This document shows positions 43,400 to 51,804 of a DNA stretch of 64,000 nt, piece after piece. Source of the DNA: Chelatococcus sp. HY11 (GTDB lineage Bacteria; Pseudomonadota; Alphaproteobacteria; Rhizobiales; Beijerinckiaceae). The notes under the pieces are model-generated. The model saw only the letters and a list, made by a program, of their open reading frames with translations, was not told where the DNA came from and did not search any database. The DNA is taken from positions 310,001-374,000 of the forward strand of contig NZ_JAHBRX010000001.1 in assembly GCF_018398335.1 (NCBI RefSeq), given 5' to 3'. How positions within the stretch are numbered: position 1 is the first letter of the stretch; every line of letters begins with the position of its first letter. The translations under genes were made by a program, and so were the position numbers.

Positions 43400-44725
43400 T
43401 CAGGCCTTCACAATGTGGGGGGCGGTGATGCCGGCGCGCGCGCAGGCGTTGCGTGTGTCGATGACGAGCCGGGCATTGTTCGCGACGAGCCTGTAGTCCA
43501 CGTCGTCATGATCCGTGGCGATGAGCACGACGTCAAACGCGGCGATCGCCGGGCCATTCAAGGTGATACGCGGCCGGCCCTGGTACTGGGGGTACTCGCG
43601 CATGGGCGGGATGGCGGCGACATGGGGGTCGTAATAATCCACCATAGCGCCCCGGTGCTCCAGAAGCTCGATGAGTTTGAAGGCAGGGCTTTCGCGCACG
43701 TCGTCGACGTTTTTCTTGTAGGCAAGGCCGAGCAGGAGAACCCTGGCGCCCTTGAGGCCCCGGCCGGTCGCCTCATCGAAAGCGCGCGCCAGCCGCTCCA
43801 CCACGTAATGCGGCATCGCCGTGTTGATCTCGCCCGCCAGCTCGATGAAGCGCGTCGACGTCTCGTATTCGCGAGCCTTCCAGGTGAGGTAAAAGGGATC
43901 GATCGGAATGCAATGGCCACCGAGGCCCGGGCCGGGGTAGAAGGGCATGTAGCCGAAAGGTTTGGTCTTGGCCGCTTCGATGACCTCCCAGACATCCACG
44001 CCCATGCGCTCGTAGACGACCTTGAGTTCGTTGACGAGCGCGATGTTCACGGCGCGGAAGATGTTTTCCGTGAGCTTCACCGCCTCGGCCGTGCGTGTCG
44101 ACGACACGGTCACCGTGCCGGCGACGATGGCGCCGTAGAGCGCATCGGCGAGGCGAAGGGCGACCGGCCCGTCGCCCCCGACAACCTTTGGAATGGCGCG
44201 GGTGGTGAAGGCGGGATTGCCGGGATCCTCGCGCTCCGGGGAATAGGCCAGGAAGAAATCCTCGCCACTTCTCAAACCCGAGCGTTCCAGGATGGGCTTC
44301 ATCACCTCATCCGTCGTGCCCGGCCAGGTCGTCGATTCCAGCACGACGAGGTGGCCACGGCGGAGATGGGGGGTAATCGCCTCCGTCGTGCGGATGACAT
44401 AGCTCAGGTCGGGGTCGCGATGCGCGGTGAGAGGGGTCGGGACACAGACGATGATGGCATCCACGGCGCGAAGGCGTGCGAAGTCCGTCGTCGCCCCGAA
44501 ACGACCGGCAGCGATGGCCGCGTCGAGCTCGTCCTCACCGATGTGCTTGATGTAGCTGCGGCCGGCTTCCAGGCTCTCCACCTTCGCCTGGTCGATGTCG
44601 AAGCCCACGACCCGGTATCCGGCGGCCGCGGCGGCGAGCGCGAGCGGCAGGCCGACATAGCCGAGGCCGATGATGCCGATGACCTTGTCCAGAGACCAGT
44701 CGTTCTCGATCGTGCCGTCGTTCAT
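43400..44725 (-). CDS. Nucleotide-sugar (UDP-sugar) 6-dehydrogenase
   Basis: A 441-aa NAD-dependent dehydrogenase that oxidises a UDP-hexose to a UDP-uronic acid. IIGLGYVGLPLALAAAAAGY is the nucleotide-binding fold, VVLESTTWPGTTDEV and AYSPEREDPGN follow, then GLGGHCIPIDPFYLTW with the catalytic cysteine and the C-terminal LLGLAYKKNVDDVRESP. It is the WbpA/TviB kind, which also includes UDP-N-acetylhexosamine enzymes, so the substrate is not settled; its epimerase partner points to UDP-glucose. ATG 44725 is preferred to the long upstream extension; GTG 44728 is next to it. Confidence 0.85.
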   Translation of the reverse strand: MNDGTIENDWSLDKVIGIIGLGYVGLPLALAAAAAGYRVVGFDIDQAKVESLEAGRSYIKHIGEDELDAAIAAGRFGATTDFARLRAVDAIIVCVPTPLTAHRDPDLSYVIRTTEAITPHLRRGHLVVLESTTWPGTTDEVMKPILERSGLRSGEDFFLAYSPEREDPGNPAFTTRAIPKVVGGDGPVALRLADALYGAIVAGTVTVSSTRTAEAVKLTENIFRAVNIALVNELKVVYERMGVDVWEVIEAAKTKPFGYMPFYPGPGLGGHCIPIDPFYLTWKAREYETSTRFIELAGEINTAMPHYVVERLARAFDEATGRGLKGARVLLLGLAYKKNVDDVRESPAFKLIELLEHRGAMVDYYDPHVAAIPPMREYPQYQGRPRITLNGPAIAAFDVVLIATDHDDVDYRLVANNARLVIDTRNACARAGITAPHIVKA

Positions 44726-44834
44726 CACGCGTTTTACCTCTGCGCTGCGGGGCAACCCGCGCGGCGAGCCGTCGCTCCACCTGCGCTTGTATCGACATGG
44801 ATGAGCGCCGCCAAGCTCCGCGTTTGGCAAGGGC

Positions 44835-46448
44835 TCACTGCTCGCGCATCGTCATGGCGAGCCGGCGGGTCAGCGGCTCCAGGAGATAGGACAGTGGTGT
44901 CCGCTCGCCGGTGATGATGAGCACGTCGGCCGGTAATCCAGCCCGGAGTTTCCCGGATAGCGCCGGTGGGATATCACGTGGATTGGCGACGATCTCCGCC
45001 GCGAAATAGCTGCGGCCGCTCGTCTCGTCGACGAGGCTGTCATGGGAGAGCTTGCGCAATGCGCCGAAGATCGGCGCGCCACCGGTCTTAAAGGTTGGAA
45101 ACTGGATCTCCGCCTTCAGCCCCACCATCACAGCGCCCATGTCGCGTGGATCAATCCGCGCCTGGATGACGAGGGGTTCATCAACGGGCGCGATATCGAG
45201 CAGCGCCTCGCCCGGTTTGATGACGGCGCCCGGTGTAACCACCTTGAGCCCCTGGACGACCCCGGCCTGGGGCGCGCGGATCAACAGGCGCGCCGCCACA
45301 TCCTCCCCCACGGCCATTTTCTCGCGAAGGTCGGCCAACAGCTTGCGGACTTCGATCAGGCGATCGGTGAGCTGCTGCTGCCGCTGCTGTTCGGCCTGCG
45401 CCAGCTCCAGCTCAGCCTGCCGGATGGACTGTGCATTCTGTGCCATGGCGGCCGCTGCCTGGCCGATGGTGCCTTCGGTTTCCGCGCGCTGGCGCTCCAG
45501 CGTCGTTATGCGCGGCCATTGCACCAGGCCGCGACTGTACAGGCGACGCAACGCCGGCAGTTCCCGGTCAAGCCAATGCAATTGTTTGAGCGCGGCGCGG
45601 TGGGCCTGTTCGGAGCCCGCGCGCTGCTCTTCCGCCTGCCGGAGACGGGCGTGCAGGGATGCGATGTGATTGGCAAAGCGCCCCGTCGCCTCGGTCAGCG
45701 CGTGGCGCTGATCCTCGATGGCCTGGCGAACGGTCGGCACCGCGCCTCGGTCGAGGACCTCCGCGGGAAAAGCAATCGGGGCGCCGTCACGTTCCGCGAC
45801 GAGGCGGGCCTCCTCCGCGAGGGCGGCCGCGCGCTGGTTGCGGATGGTATCGAGCAAGGCGCCCGCCTGGGTCGCGTCGAGGCCGAGCAGCACTTGTCCG
45901 TGTGCGACCCTGTCGCCGTCGCGGACGTGGATGGAGGTGACGATGCCGCCCTCCAGGTGCTGCACGGTCTTGCGTCGTGTTTCGACCGCCACGGTTCCGG
46001 GCGCGATCGCTGCACCGTCGAGACGGGCCAGCGCCGCCCAGGCGCATCCGCCGCCCAGGGCGACCGCGAGGATCGTGAAGCCAATCCTCGCCGGACGGCG
46101 CCAATCGAGTTCGGCCCTTGGGCCGGAGCTTGTCCGCGGGAAGGGGCTGGCTTGTTGGGATGGGCTGGCTTGATGAGGGCGGGACGAGGGGTTCGGCCCA
46201 TCGTCGGGCTCAACGCCAGCGGGCCGAGGGCGTTCTGTCCGGACGCGGCCTTGCCTTGGTGCGATATAGCGGGCGAGTTCCGAGACGTCAGTAACGCCCT
46301 GCAGTCGCGCGAGGTCGCGAAGAAGCTGCAAATCATCGCGGACCTGGCTTTCACCGGCGCGCGCCATCGGCGGCATAGAGGGCAAAACCGGCGCGGGTGA
46401 CGAGACCCGGTGTAGGTGGGACGCAGTTGGGGCCCGAGCTGTCTTCAT
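44835..46448 (-). CDS. Type I secretion membrane fusion protein (HlyD family)
   Basis: A 537-aa periplasmic adaptor. Residues 1-120 are cytoplasmic and Pro/Ser-rich, with a membrane segment at about 123-145. The family signatures are RRKTVQHLEGGIVTSIHVRD just after it, a long coiled-coil hairpin (about 225-395), and a C-terminal LIRAPQAGVVQGLKVVTPGA, then PLVIQARIDPRD. It overlaps the ABC gene stop by four bases (ATGA), forming the usual T1SS pair. The N-terminal 120 residues are longer than usual. The outer membrane TolC partner is not in the window. Confidence 0.9.
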   Translation of the reverse strand: MKTARAPTASHLHRVSSPAPVLPSMPPMARAGESQVRDDLQLLRDLARLQGVTDVSELARYIAPRQGRVRTERPRPAGVEPDDGPNPSSRPHQASPSQQASPFPRTSSGPRAELDWRRPARIGFTILAVALGGGCAWAALARLDGAAIAPGTVAVETRRKTVQHLEGGIVTSIHVRDGDRVAHGQVLLGLDATQAGALLDTIRNQRAAALAEEARLVAERDGAPIAFPAEVLDRGAVPTVRQAIEDQRHALTEATGRFANHIASLHARLRQAEEQRAGSEQAHRAALKQLHWLDRELPALRRLYSRGLVQWPRITTLERQRAETEGTIGQAAAAMAQNAQSIRQAELELAQAEQQRQQQLTDRLIEVRKLLADLREKMAVGEDVAARLLIRAPQAGVVQGLKVVTPGAVIKPGEALLDIAPVDEPLVIQARIDPRDMGAVMVGLKAEIQFPTFKTGGAPIFGALRKLSHDSLVDETSGRSYFAAEIVANPRDIPPALSGKLRAGLPADVLIITGERTPLSYLLEPLTRRLAMTMREQ

Positions 46449-48241
46449 GAGCGGGCGACCATGCGCATTGGCTTGCCGTCTGGCGCGTCCCGGCGGGCGA
46501 TGCGCCGCAGAACGTCATCCCGGGTGCCGAACTGCGTCAGCTTCCCCTGACCGAGCACGGCAATCGTGGTTGCCGCGGCCAGGAGCTGGGCCTTGTGCGT
46601 GATGAGCACAACCGTCGTCCCTTGCGCCTTGAGGGAAGCGACGGTCCGCGTCAGGCTAGCCTCGCCGGCGCTGTCGAGATGAGCATTGGGCTCGTCGAGC
46701 ACGACGAGGGCCGGCTGTCCGTAGAGCGCGCGGGCCAGCGCGATCAACTGGCGCTGGCCGCTCGAAAGGTGGGCGCCCCGGTCGCCAACGGCCGTCGCAT
46801 AGCCTTCGGAGAGCGACTGGATCATGTCATGCGCGCCGGCCAGCCGGGCCGCGGCGAGCACGGCGTCGTCGTCATGGCGGGGAGCGAACCGTCTGATGTT
46901 CTCGGCGACGGTCCCGGGCATCAAGGCGCTGTCCTGCGCCAGGTAGCCGATGTGAGCGCCGAGGGCATCGCCGCGCCAGTGGGCGTAGTCGGCGCCGTCG
47001 ATCCGGACCTGACCGAGCGTCGGCTGAGCAATGTTCACTAGCACGCGCGCCAGCGCGGATTTGCCCGCACCGCTTGGACCGACGACGGCCAGCACTGTGC
47101 CGGCGTCGACGGTGAACGAGATGTTGCGCAGGATGACGCGACGCGAATGAGGCGCGGACAAGGTGAGACCCTCAACCTGCAAGCGCCCACTGGGCCGCGG
47201 CAGAGCCACATCGGCAGGAGCGCCTTTCGTCGCAGCGAAAAAAGCATCGAGCCGCGCGCGAGCAAGCCTGGCGGCCTGATAGCTCCGCCACTGGTGAATG
47301 ACCTTGCGGGCCGGATCCGTCGCATGGCGGCCGATCAGCATGGCGGCATAGATCACTGCCGGGGAAATCCTGCCCTGCAGGGCAAGCGCGGCGGCTGTGG
47401 CAGGCACCGCAAGGAATGCCGCCGAATGCGTGAAATGCGACAGAAGCAACAGGGGTGCGGCCCGTTCGCCGGCCCCAAGGCGATGGATCAAGGCCGTCTC
47501 ATGCTGGACGAGCCAGGATCGCGCGGCATTGCCGCCCATGCCCATTGCCTTCACGACGTCGCGGGCACCGAGACACCGCTGTTCAATGGCCGCGGCAGCC
47601 GCGTCGGCGTCGCGGGCCAGCGCGAAGTCCGCGGCCGTTGCTTTCTGGGTGGCGACCGCCAGGAGAAGCACGAGCGCGAGCGTGGCCACGGCCATGCCAC
47701 CGAGCACCGGGTGCAGAATGAAAAGGGCGAGTAGGAACAGCGGCGACCAGACAAGAGCAAAGAGGGCTGTCAGCCCTCCATTCACCCAGAATGCGCGGAG
47801 CGTCTCGAGATCACGCAGGGCGCCGGCATGGTGCTCGTCGACTGCGCCCGTGCCCGCGCTGTGCAGGCGCGCGAAGAGATCGGGAGCTATGGCGCGACTG
47901 AAAGCAAGCCCCAGCCGTTCCAACAGGCTCTGCCGTGCACGCCCGACAGCCGCCTCGACGAGAAGCAGGAACAGGGCGATGGCCGTAAGCGCCATGAGCG
48001 TGTCCATGTTACGGCTCGGCAGCACCCTCTCGTAAATATTCATCATGTAGAGGGGGACGGTCAGCGCGATGAGGCTGATGGCGCTCGTCAGGAGGCCGAC
48101 CGAGATGATGCCGGGCCGAAGCTCAGCCAGGACGGCGGTCAGCCGCATGGCGCTGTCCTCGGCATAATACTTTGCAGCCTTCGCTGTTGCCCGCCCGGCG
48201 ACGGAAATGCGTGCGGTTGCGGCACCATCGGCGCGTGGCAT
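46445..48241 (-). CDS. Type I secretion ABC permease/ATPase (PrtD/PrsD class)
   Basis: A 598-aa inner-membrane ATPase. Membrane segments lie between about residues 40 and 300; the nucleotide-binding domain follows with Walker A GPSGAGKS (about 384), signature LSSGQRQL (about 492; a mild variant of LSGGQ) and Walker B LVVLDEPNAHLD (about 512). No N-terminal peptidase or C39 domain is present, so substrates should carry a C-terminal uncleaved signal. ATG 48241 has CAGGAG upstream and is preferred over 48298. It is first in an operon with the adaptor gene. No RTX-type substrate is seen in the window. Confidence 0.9.
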   Translation of the reverse strand: MPRADGAATARISVAGRATAKAAKYYAEDSAMRLTAVLAELRPGIISVGLLTSAISLIALTVPLYMMNIYERVLPSRNMDTLMALTAIALFLLLVEAAVGRARQSLLERLGLAFSRAIAPDLFARLHSAGTGAVDEHHAGALRDLETLRAFWVNGGLTALFALVWSPLFLLALFILHPVLGGMAVATLALVLLLAVATQKATAADFALARDADAAAAAIEQRCLGARDVVKAMGMGGNAARSWLVQHETALIHRLGAGERAAPLLLLSHFTHSAAFLAVPATAAALALQGRISPAVIYAAMLIGRHATDPARKVIHQWRSYQAARLARARLDAFFAATKGAPADVALPRPSGRLQVEGLTLSAPHSRRVILRNISFTVDAGTVLAVVGPSGAGKSALARVLVNIAQPTLGQVRIDGADYAHWRGDALGAHIGYLAQDSALMPGTVAENIRRFAPRHDDDAVLAAARLAGAHDMIQSLSEGYATAVGDRGAHLSSGQRQLIALARALYGQPALVVLDEPNAHLDSAGEASLTRTVASLKAQGTTVVLITHKAQLLAAATTIAVLGQGKLTQFGTRDDVLRRIARRDAPDGKPMRMVARS

Positions 48242-48400
48242 TGTGCCAGCTCCTGAGATCTTGATGGAATGATGCAAAGGGCGCGCGTGGAATGGCAATG
48301 ATATCTCACAACGATTCTATATAATTGCCGAATACGCTATAATCGAATGAAAATAGTAAGATGATGAATGATGTATAATTTAATTTATTGAAAATTTTTA

Positions 48401-48420
48401 CTTTTTCGCAAGCGAAAAAG
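48401..48420. repeat. Near-palindrome CTTTTTCGC-AA-GCGAAAAAG
   Basis: Nine-base perfect arms with a two-base centre, preceded by T-rich sequence. It may be a binding site for a dimeric regulator or a bidirectional terminator-like hairpin. Confidence 0.5.
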
Positions 48421-48766
48421 GTGGCTGCAAGCGGAAATATTGGGTGCAACCAGGATCGTAAAATAAGACGTTGATCCGGCTGACGTTGGAAAGCCAGAGG
48501 CTACGCACGAAAGCCGTGCGATGAAGATTTGACGTAATTTCGCGTGACGCAGCGCGGGAACAACGGGAAGCTGTGAAAATGCACGTATCTGAAACTGCCG
48601 CAGGTCAGCATTCCCGCTAACCGTCGACCTTCGCAATGAGTAGCCAACACTAAACTACATCAATAGAAGCTTACTTCTTGCCGTGAGTCGAGCACTTTTT
48701 AAGTGGCCGTTCTCAGTGCCGGAGCTGTGGTGGCGACGGCCGCCGTCCCGGGTGTCGACTAGGGTT

Positions 48767-48802
48767 TCGTCTTGAGCGTCGTCTTGAGCATCGTTTTGGG
48801 CA
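48767..48802. repeat. Three tandem 12-base repeats
   Basis: TCGTCTTGAGCG, TCGTCTTGAGCA and TCGTTTTGGGCA stand head to tail; copies 1 and 2 differ at one base, copy 3 at two further ones. The period is a multiple of three, so this may be the trace of a decayed coding repeat, or regulatory. Confidence 0.6.
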
Positions 48803-49149
48803 AGCGCATGAGAGGCAAATGCATGAGATCGCCAAAAAGGCAGTTGACAGGAGGCCGGTTTGTGCTCTTATTTTAACGAAATTTGATAGATGCTGAATAT
48901 TTGTTTCATTTTTCGCCCGTCGATCCTTGAGGTGATACTAGAAATCTCATCGTGAAAGGTATTGCCGCGCCTGAGAGTAGGCCGTTTTCTGTTGTCTAAG
49001 CTGGATTGTTGGAGGTTTCCGCGCGGCACGGAAGCTGTTCTGGATTCTTGAAAGTGCATTCCATGTCCTGCCATTTCAAATCTCAGAGACCTCGGATTTG
49101 GACGCTTTTCCCAAAAGCTGTCGGGTTCGATTCCTTCGGAAATATTCGG

Positions 49150-49190
49150 AGAGCCCTATACGTTTTTCAAGAGCCTTATACGTGTTTTTC
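49150..49190. repeat. Direct repeat upstream of the 49315 gene
   Basis: AGAGCCCTATACG at 49150 and AGAGCCTTATACG at 49170, each followed by a T run and C, repeat at a 20-base spacing. The position, about 125-165 bases before ATG 49315, suits operator sites for an activator or repressor bound on one face of DNA. Confidence 0.55.
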
Positions 49191-49314
49191 TGAATATCGC
49201 GCATATCAATCATAATATATACTGATAATTTCTTCCGATATCCGCTTGATGGCGGAATTTCGCCGTCATTGAGGAACTCATAAACACAGATATTCTATCC
49301 GTCAGGGGAACGGA

Positions 49315-50373
49315 ATGGCTATTGACTTGAAGGAGGCGCTTCCAAGCGTTGCCGAGGGACCGGCGCGGGTTTTCTCGCGCATGATCAAGTTGTCTCGCGG
49401 CTTGTTCGCCTTGCGCTACCTCGCGGCTGATGACGATCGGCAGCCTCCTGCCATCGGCGTTCAGACGGGGCCCCGCAGCAGAGAGGCGCTGACGATCGTC
49501 GGAGGCCCCGATTCAGAGGAGGGCTTCCTGTGCAAGCCGGGCGACGCGGCGGTATTGGTTTCGCAAGGCGATGCCATCATCGTGGTCACCACCTATGTGG
49601 GCAGACACGCGCTGTCCGATGGCGTGAAGCTGAAGCTCGATCAGATCGATCGCCTCAGTGCGCGCGACAGTGAATTGGTGCGGGCGGCGAGGCCTCAACG
49701 CGCCAAAGCCGTTCCCCGCGACCGACGCGCGCCTGTTTTTCTCTCGGGGCATGTTGAAGGGATTGGCGCGCTGTCCCTTAAGGCCGGAGAACGGCTAGGC
49801 GAGGCAGGGTCAAGCCATGTGATCGAAGGATTTGCGATCCATTGGCCGCGCAGACCCGTCGGCGTCGATATCGCCTATGGCTGCGCCGATGTCGGCGGGA
49901 GCCAGGCTGTCGAGACACTGACGGGGGATTTTGTCGGCACACGCGGTAAAGGTGGGGCAATCGGTGGCCTCTTCGTCCGACTTGTCGGGGAGAGAGCAGG
50001 GCAGTTTGCGCTTGATGCCGAGGCGGTGTTCGCTGGCGGACGCCGCGTTGTCTCATCGTCTCAGGCGCTGGAGGCGCTCGTGGAGGAAGAGGCCGCGCCT
50101 CTCGTCGCGCTATCCGTTGCTGTCCTCGGGACGCTGCAGCGCGAGACCAGTAGTGCGTTGGGAGCGAGGCTCGATGTGAGCTCGTCTCAGGATACCGGCT
50201 TGATCCAAGCGGCGAGCTTGGATCAAGAGGCAACGGCGCTGACCGCGAATTCCATCATGGGCACTTCGCAGACAGGTGACCAGCGCGGGCGTCGCAATGT
50301 GGGGATCCGGCCCGGGCGAATTCGCCTTTTCCGTGGCATGCAGCGCTTGCCGGCTCCAGAAGCTGCTGAGTGA
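49315..50373 (+). CDS. Protein of unknown function beside the T1SS genes
   Basis: A 352-aa protein with GGGGAACGGA before ATG 49315. There is no signal peptide, membrane segment or RTX nonapeptide repeat. Residues about 15-110 (SRMIKLSRGLFALRYLAADD; GDAAVLVSQGDAIIVVTTYV) look like one beta-rich domain, and about 150-260 (LSGHVEGIGALSLKAGERLG; FAIHWPRRPVGVDIAYGCAD) a second. It ends in a basic tail (GRRNVGIRPGRIRLFRG). Absence of an N-terminal signal is compatible with type I export, and it sits just across the gap from the T1SS operon, but that link is inference. I do not recognise the family. Confidence 0.6.
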   Translation: MAIDLKEALPSVAEGPARVFSRMIKLSRGLFALRYLAADDDRQPPAIGVQTGPRSREALTIVGGPDSEEGFLCKPGDAAVLVSQGDAIIVVTTYVGRHALSDGVKLKLDQIDRLSARDSELVRAARPQRAKAVPRDRRAPVFLSGHVEGIGALSLKAGERLGEAGSSHVIEGFAIHWPRRPVGVDIAYGCADVGGSQAVETLTGDFVGTRGKGGAIGGLFVRLVGERAGQFALDAEAVFAGGRRVVSSSQALEALVEEEAAPLVALSVAVLGTLQRETSSALGARLDVSSSQDTGLIQAASLDQEATALTANSIMGTSQTGDQRGRRNVGIRPGRIRLFRGMQRLPAPEAAE

Positions 50374-50429
50374 ACGCGTGTGGGGACGTTCATGGGTTTT
50401 ACGAGACGGGGCGAGCGGCCCGCGGCCCG

Positions 50430-50879
50430 TCATATGTGGTAGACGAAGGCGTCCATCTCGTCCTGTGAGAGACTTTGCATCTGGTCGAGCGTGTAATTGT
50501 CGAGCACGCCAGAGATCGCCTCACGCACGTCGAGCATGATGATCCTGACAGCGCAACGCCTCTCATCAGGGCAATCATCGCAGGGACGATAGGCCGTGCG
50601 GCTGGCGCATTGGATGGGCGCAAGCGGTCCATCGAGCACGCGGATGACGTCGCCTATGTAGATATCCTCCGCTGGCTTGGCGAGCATATAACCGCCGCCC
50701 TTGCCCTTCTTGCTATGCAGATAGCCAGCATTACGCAATTCACCGAGAATGGCGTCGAGGAACTTCTTCGGGATGTTATTGGCTTCGGCGATATCCGCGA
50801 CCAGAGCGGATTGTCCACGCTGTAGTTTGGCCAGGTGGACGATCGCTTTCAGTCCGTATTTTCCTTTTTTGGTCAGCAT
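50430..50879 (-). CDS. Rrf2-family transcriptional regulator
   Basis: A 149-aa DNA-binding protein. The N-terminal winged helix reads KYGLKAIVHLAKLQRGQSAL and then IAEANNIPKKFLDAILGELR, followed by the GYLHSKKGKGGGYMLAKP wing. Four cysteines, C91, C100, C103 and C109, in the usual sensor loop could bind an iron-sulfur cluster, so it may sense iron, oxidation or cysteine supply. It stands alone. Whether it controls cysK at 59298 cannot be told from the sequence. Confidence 0.9.
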   Translation of the reverse strand: MLTKKGKYGLKAIVHLAKLQRGQSALVADIAEANNIPKKFLDAILGELRNAGYLHSKKGKGGGYMLAKPAEDIYIGDVIRVLDGPLAPIQCASRTAYRPCDDCPDERRCAVRIIMLDVREAISGVLDNYTLDQMQSLSQDEMDAFVYHI

Positions 50880-51404
50880 TCCCTGTCAATCCCGAACAGC
50901 ATAGAGCGCAATCGAGGCTCTGCCTTGATATCGCTGCGCCAGCGCGATACGCGCAGATAGTGATGGAATGCTCAAGATCAATGGCATGTCGACTGGCGAG
51001 AATAGGGGCGCCGCGATGGCATTGTCAGATCTTCATCGGTGCCAGCGTCCCTCTGGCCGTTTTGGGTCGATGGTGCAATGTCATAGCGGAAAATCAAGGT
51101 TCGCCCAGCCATCAATTATAGAACTCGGGCAGCCCAAGCTTGGCAGGCTGGCTAAAGTCCATCATTTGAATCGTTCCATAGCACGGACAAGGCCTGTTCG
51201 CCTATCGGCGCGGCGTGAGCCAGTGCATGGGCCGAGGTTCGCCCGCATATTTCTTCCACGGGTGATCACCGCGCGCGCAAGGCCATTGCATGCTCGGCTG
51301 CTGCCCTTAGATGTCCTAACATGTGTCCTCAACCGTCACATCGGCCATATCCAACGATCGGCGTGCCGTTCTTACGGCGAGCTCTGAGGACAAGGAGGAA
51401 GCCC
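50880..51404. other. Intergenic DNA between the Rrf2 and phhB genes
   Basis: A 525-base gap upstream of both divergent genes. An open frame at 50968-51387 is rich in Arg/Ser/Leu with no family character and I do not accept it. Promoters for both genes must be here; no box is convincing. Confidence 0.5.
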
Positions 51405-51779
51405 ATGACCGAGATCGCGATCAAGCCATTGCCGCCGCAGGAGGTCGAGCAGCGCCTCTCGCGGGAATTGCCGGGCTGGCGTCTGGTCGATGGCGAGATC
51501 CGGCGGCGCTTCGCCACCCACGGCTGGAAAGGCTCGCTGATGGTGGCCAATGTTATCGGTCATCTGGCGGAGGTCGCCTGGCACCACCCGGACCTCGTGG
51601 TGTCCTACGGCGGTGTCGAGGTGCGCCTGTCGACACATTCGCCGAAGGGCATCACGGATCGGGATTTCGCACTCGCCGCGCAGATTGATGCGGTCGTGCT
51701 CTGGCGGCCAGCCCATGCGGGCATTCTCGAGGGTACACCGGCTGATCCTGGAGCCGCTTATCTCAAAGACAAGGCTTGA
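51405..51779 (+). CDS. phhB: Pterin-4a-carbinolamine dehydratase
   Basis: Recycles the pterin cofactor of aromatic amino acid hydroxylases. AAGGAGG precedes ATG 51405. The 124-aa product has LPPQEVEQRLSRELPGWRLV at the start and the active-site region HLAEVAWHHPDLVVSYGGVE followed by THSPKGITDRDFALAAQID. It ends 25 bases from the converging pabC gene, so pterin and folate genes lie together here. Confidence 0.9.
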   Translation: MTEIAIKPLPPQEVEQRLSRELPGWRLVDGEIRRRFATHGWKGSLMVANVIGHLAEVAWHHPDLVVSYGGVEVRLSTHSPKGITDRDFALAAQIDAVVLWRPAHAGILEGTPADPGAAYLKDKA

Positions 51780-51804
51780 GCGTCACCTCGGGGAAGGCGC
51801 CGCC

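Larger units (their letters stand above)
48242..49314. promoter_or_regulatory. 1.07-kb AT-rich intergenic region
   Basis: This is the longest gene-free stretch in the window and lies between the T1SS operon and the 49315 gene, which point away from each other. It is much more AT-rich than its surroundings. Short open frames here (for example 48385-48636 on the minus strand) lack coding character. It holds a 20-base near-palindrome, three 12-base tandem repeats and a 20-base direct repeat, listed separately. Both flanking units probably take their promoters from it. Confidence 0.55.

Noticed and set aside
43415-46400. Long plus-strand frames opposite the dehydrogenase and HlyD genes (499 and 452 aa)
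   Set aside because: Antisense shadows of well-supported genes, without ribosome sites or recognisable domains.
48385-48636. Small minus-strand gene in the AT-rich gap
   Set aside because: 83 codons of no family character, overlapping the near-palindrome and no ribosome binding site.
50968-51387. 139-aa plus-strand gene before phhB
   Set aside because: Composition is random-like and Arg/Ser-rich, and no ribosome binding site; it overlaps the phhB leader.
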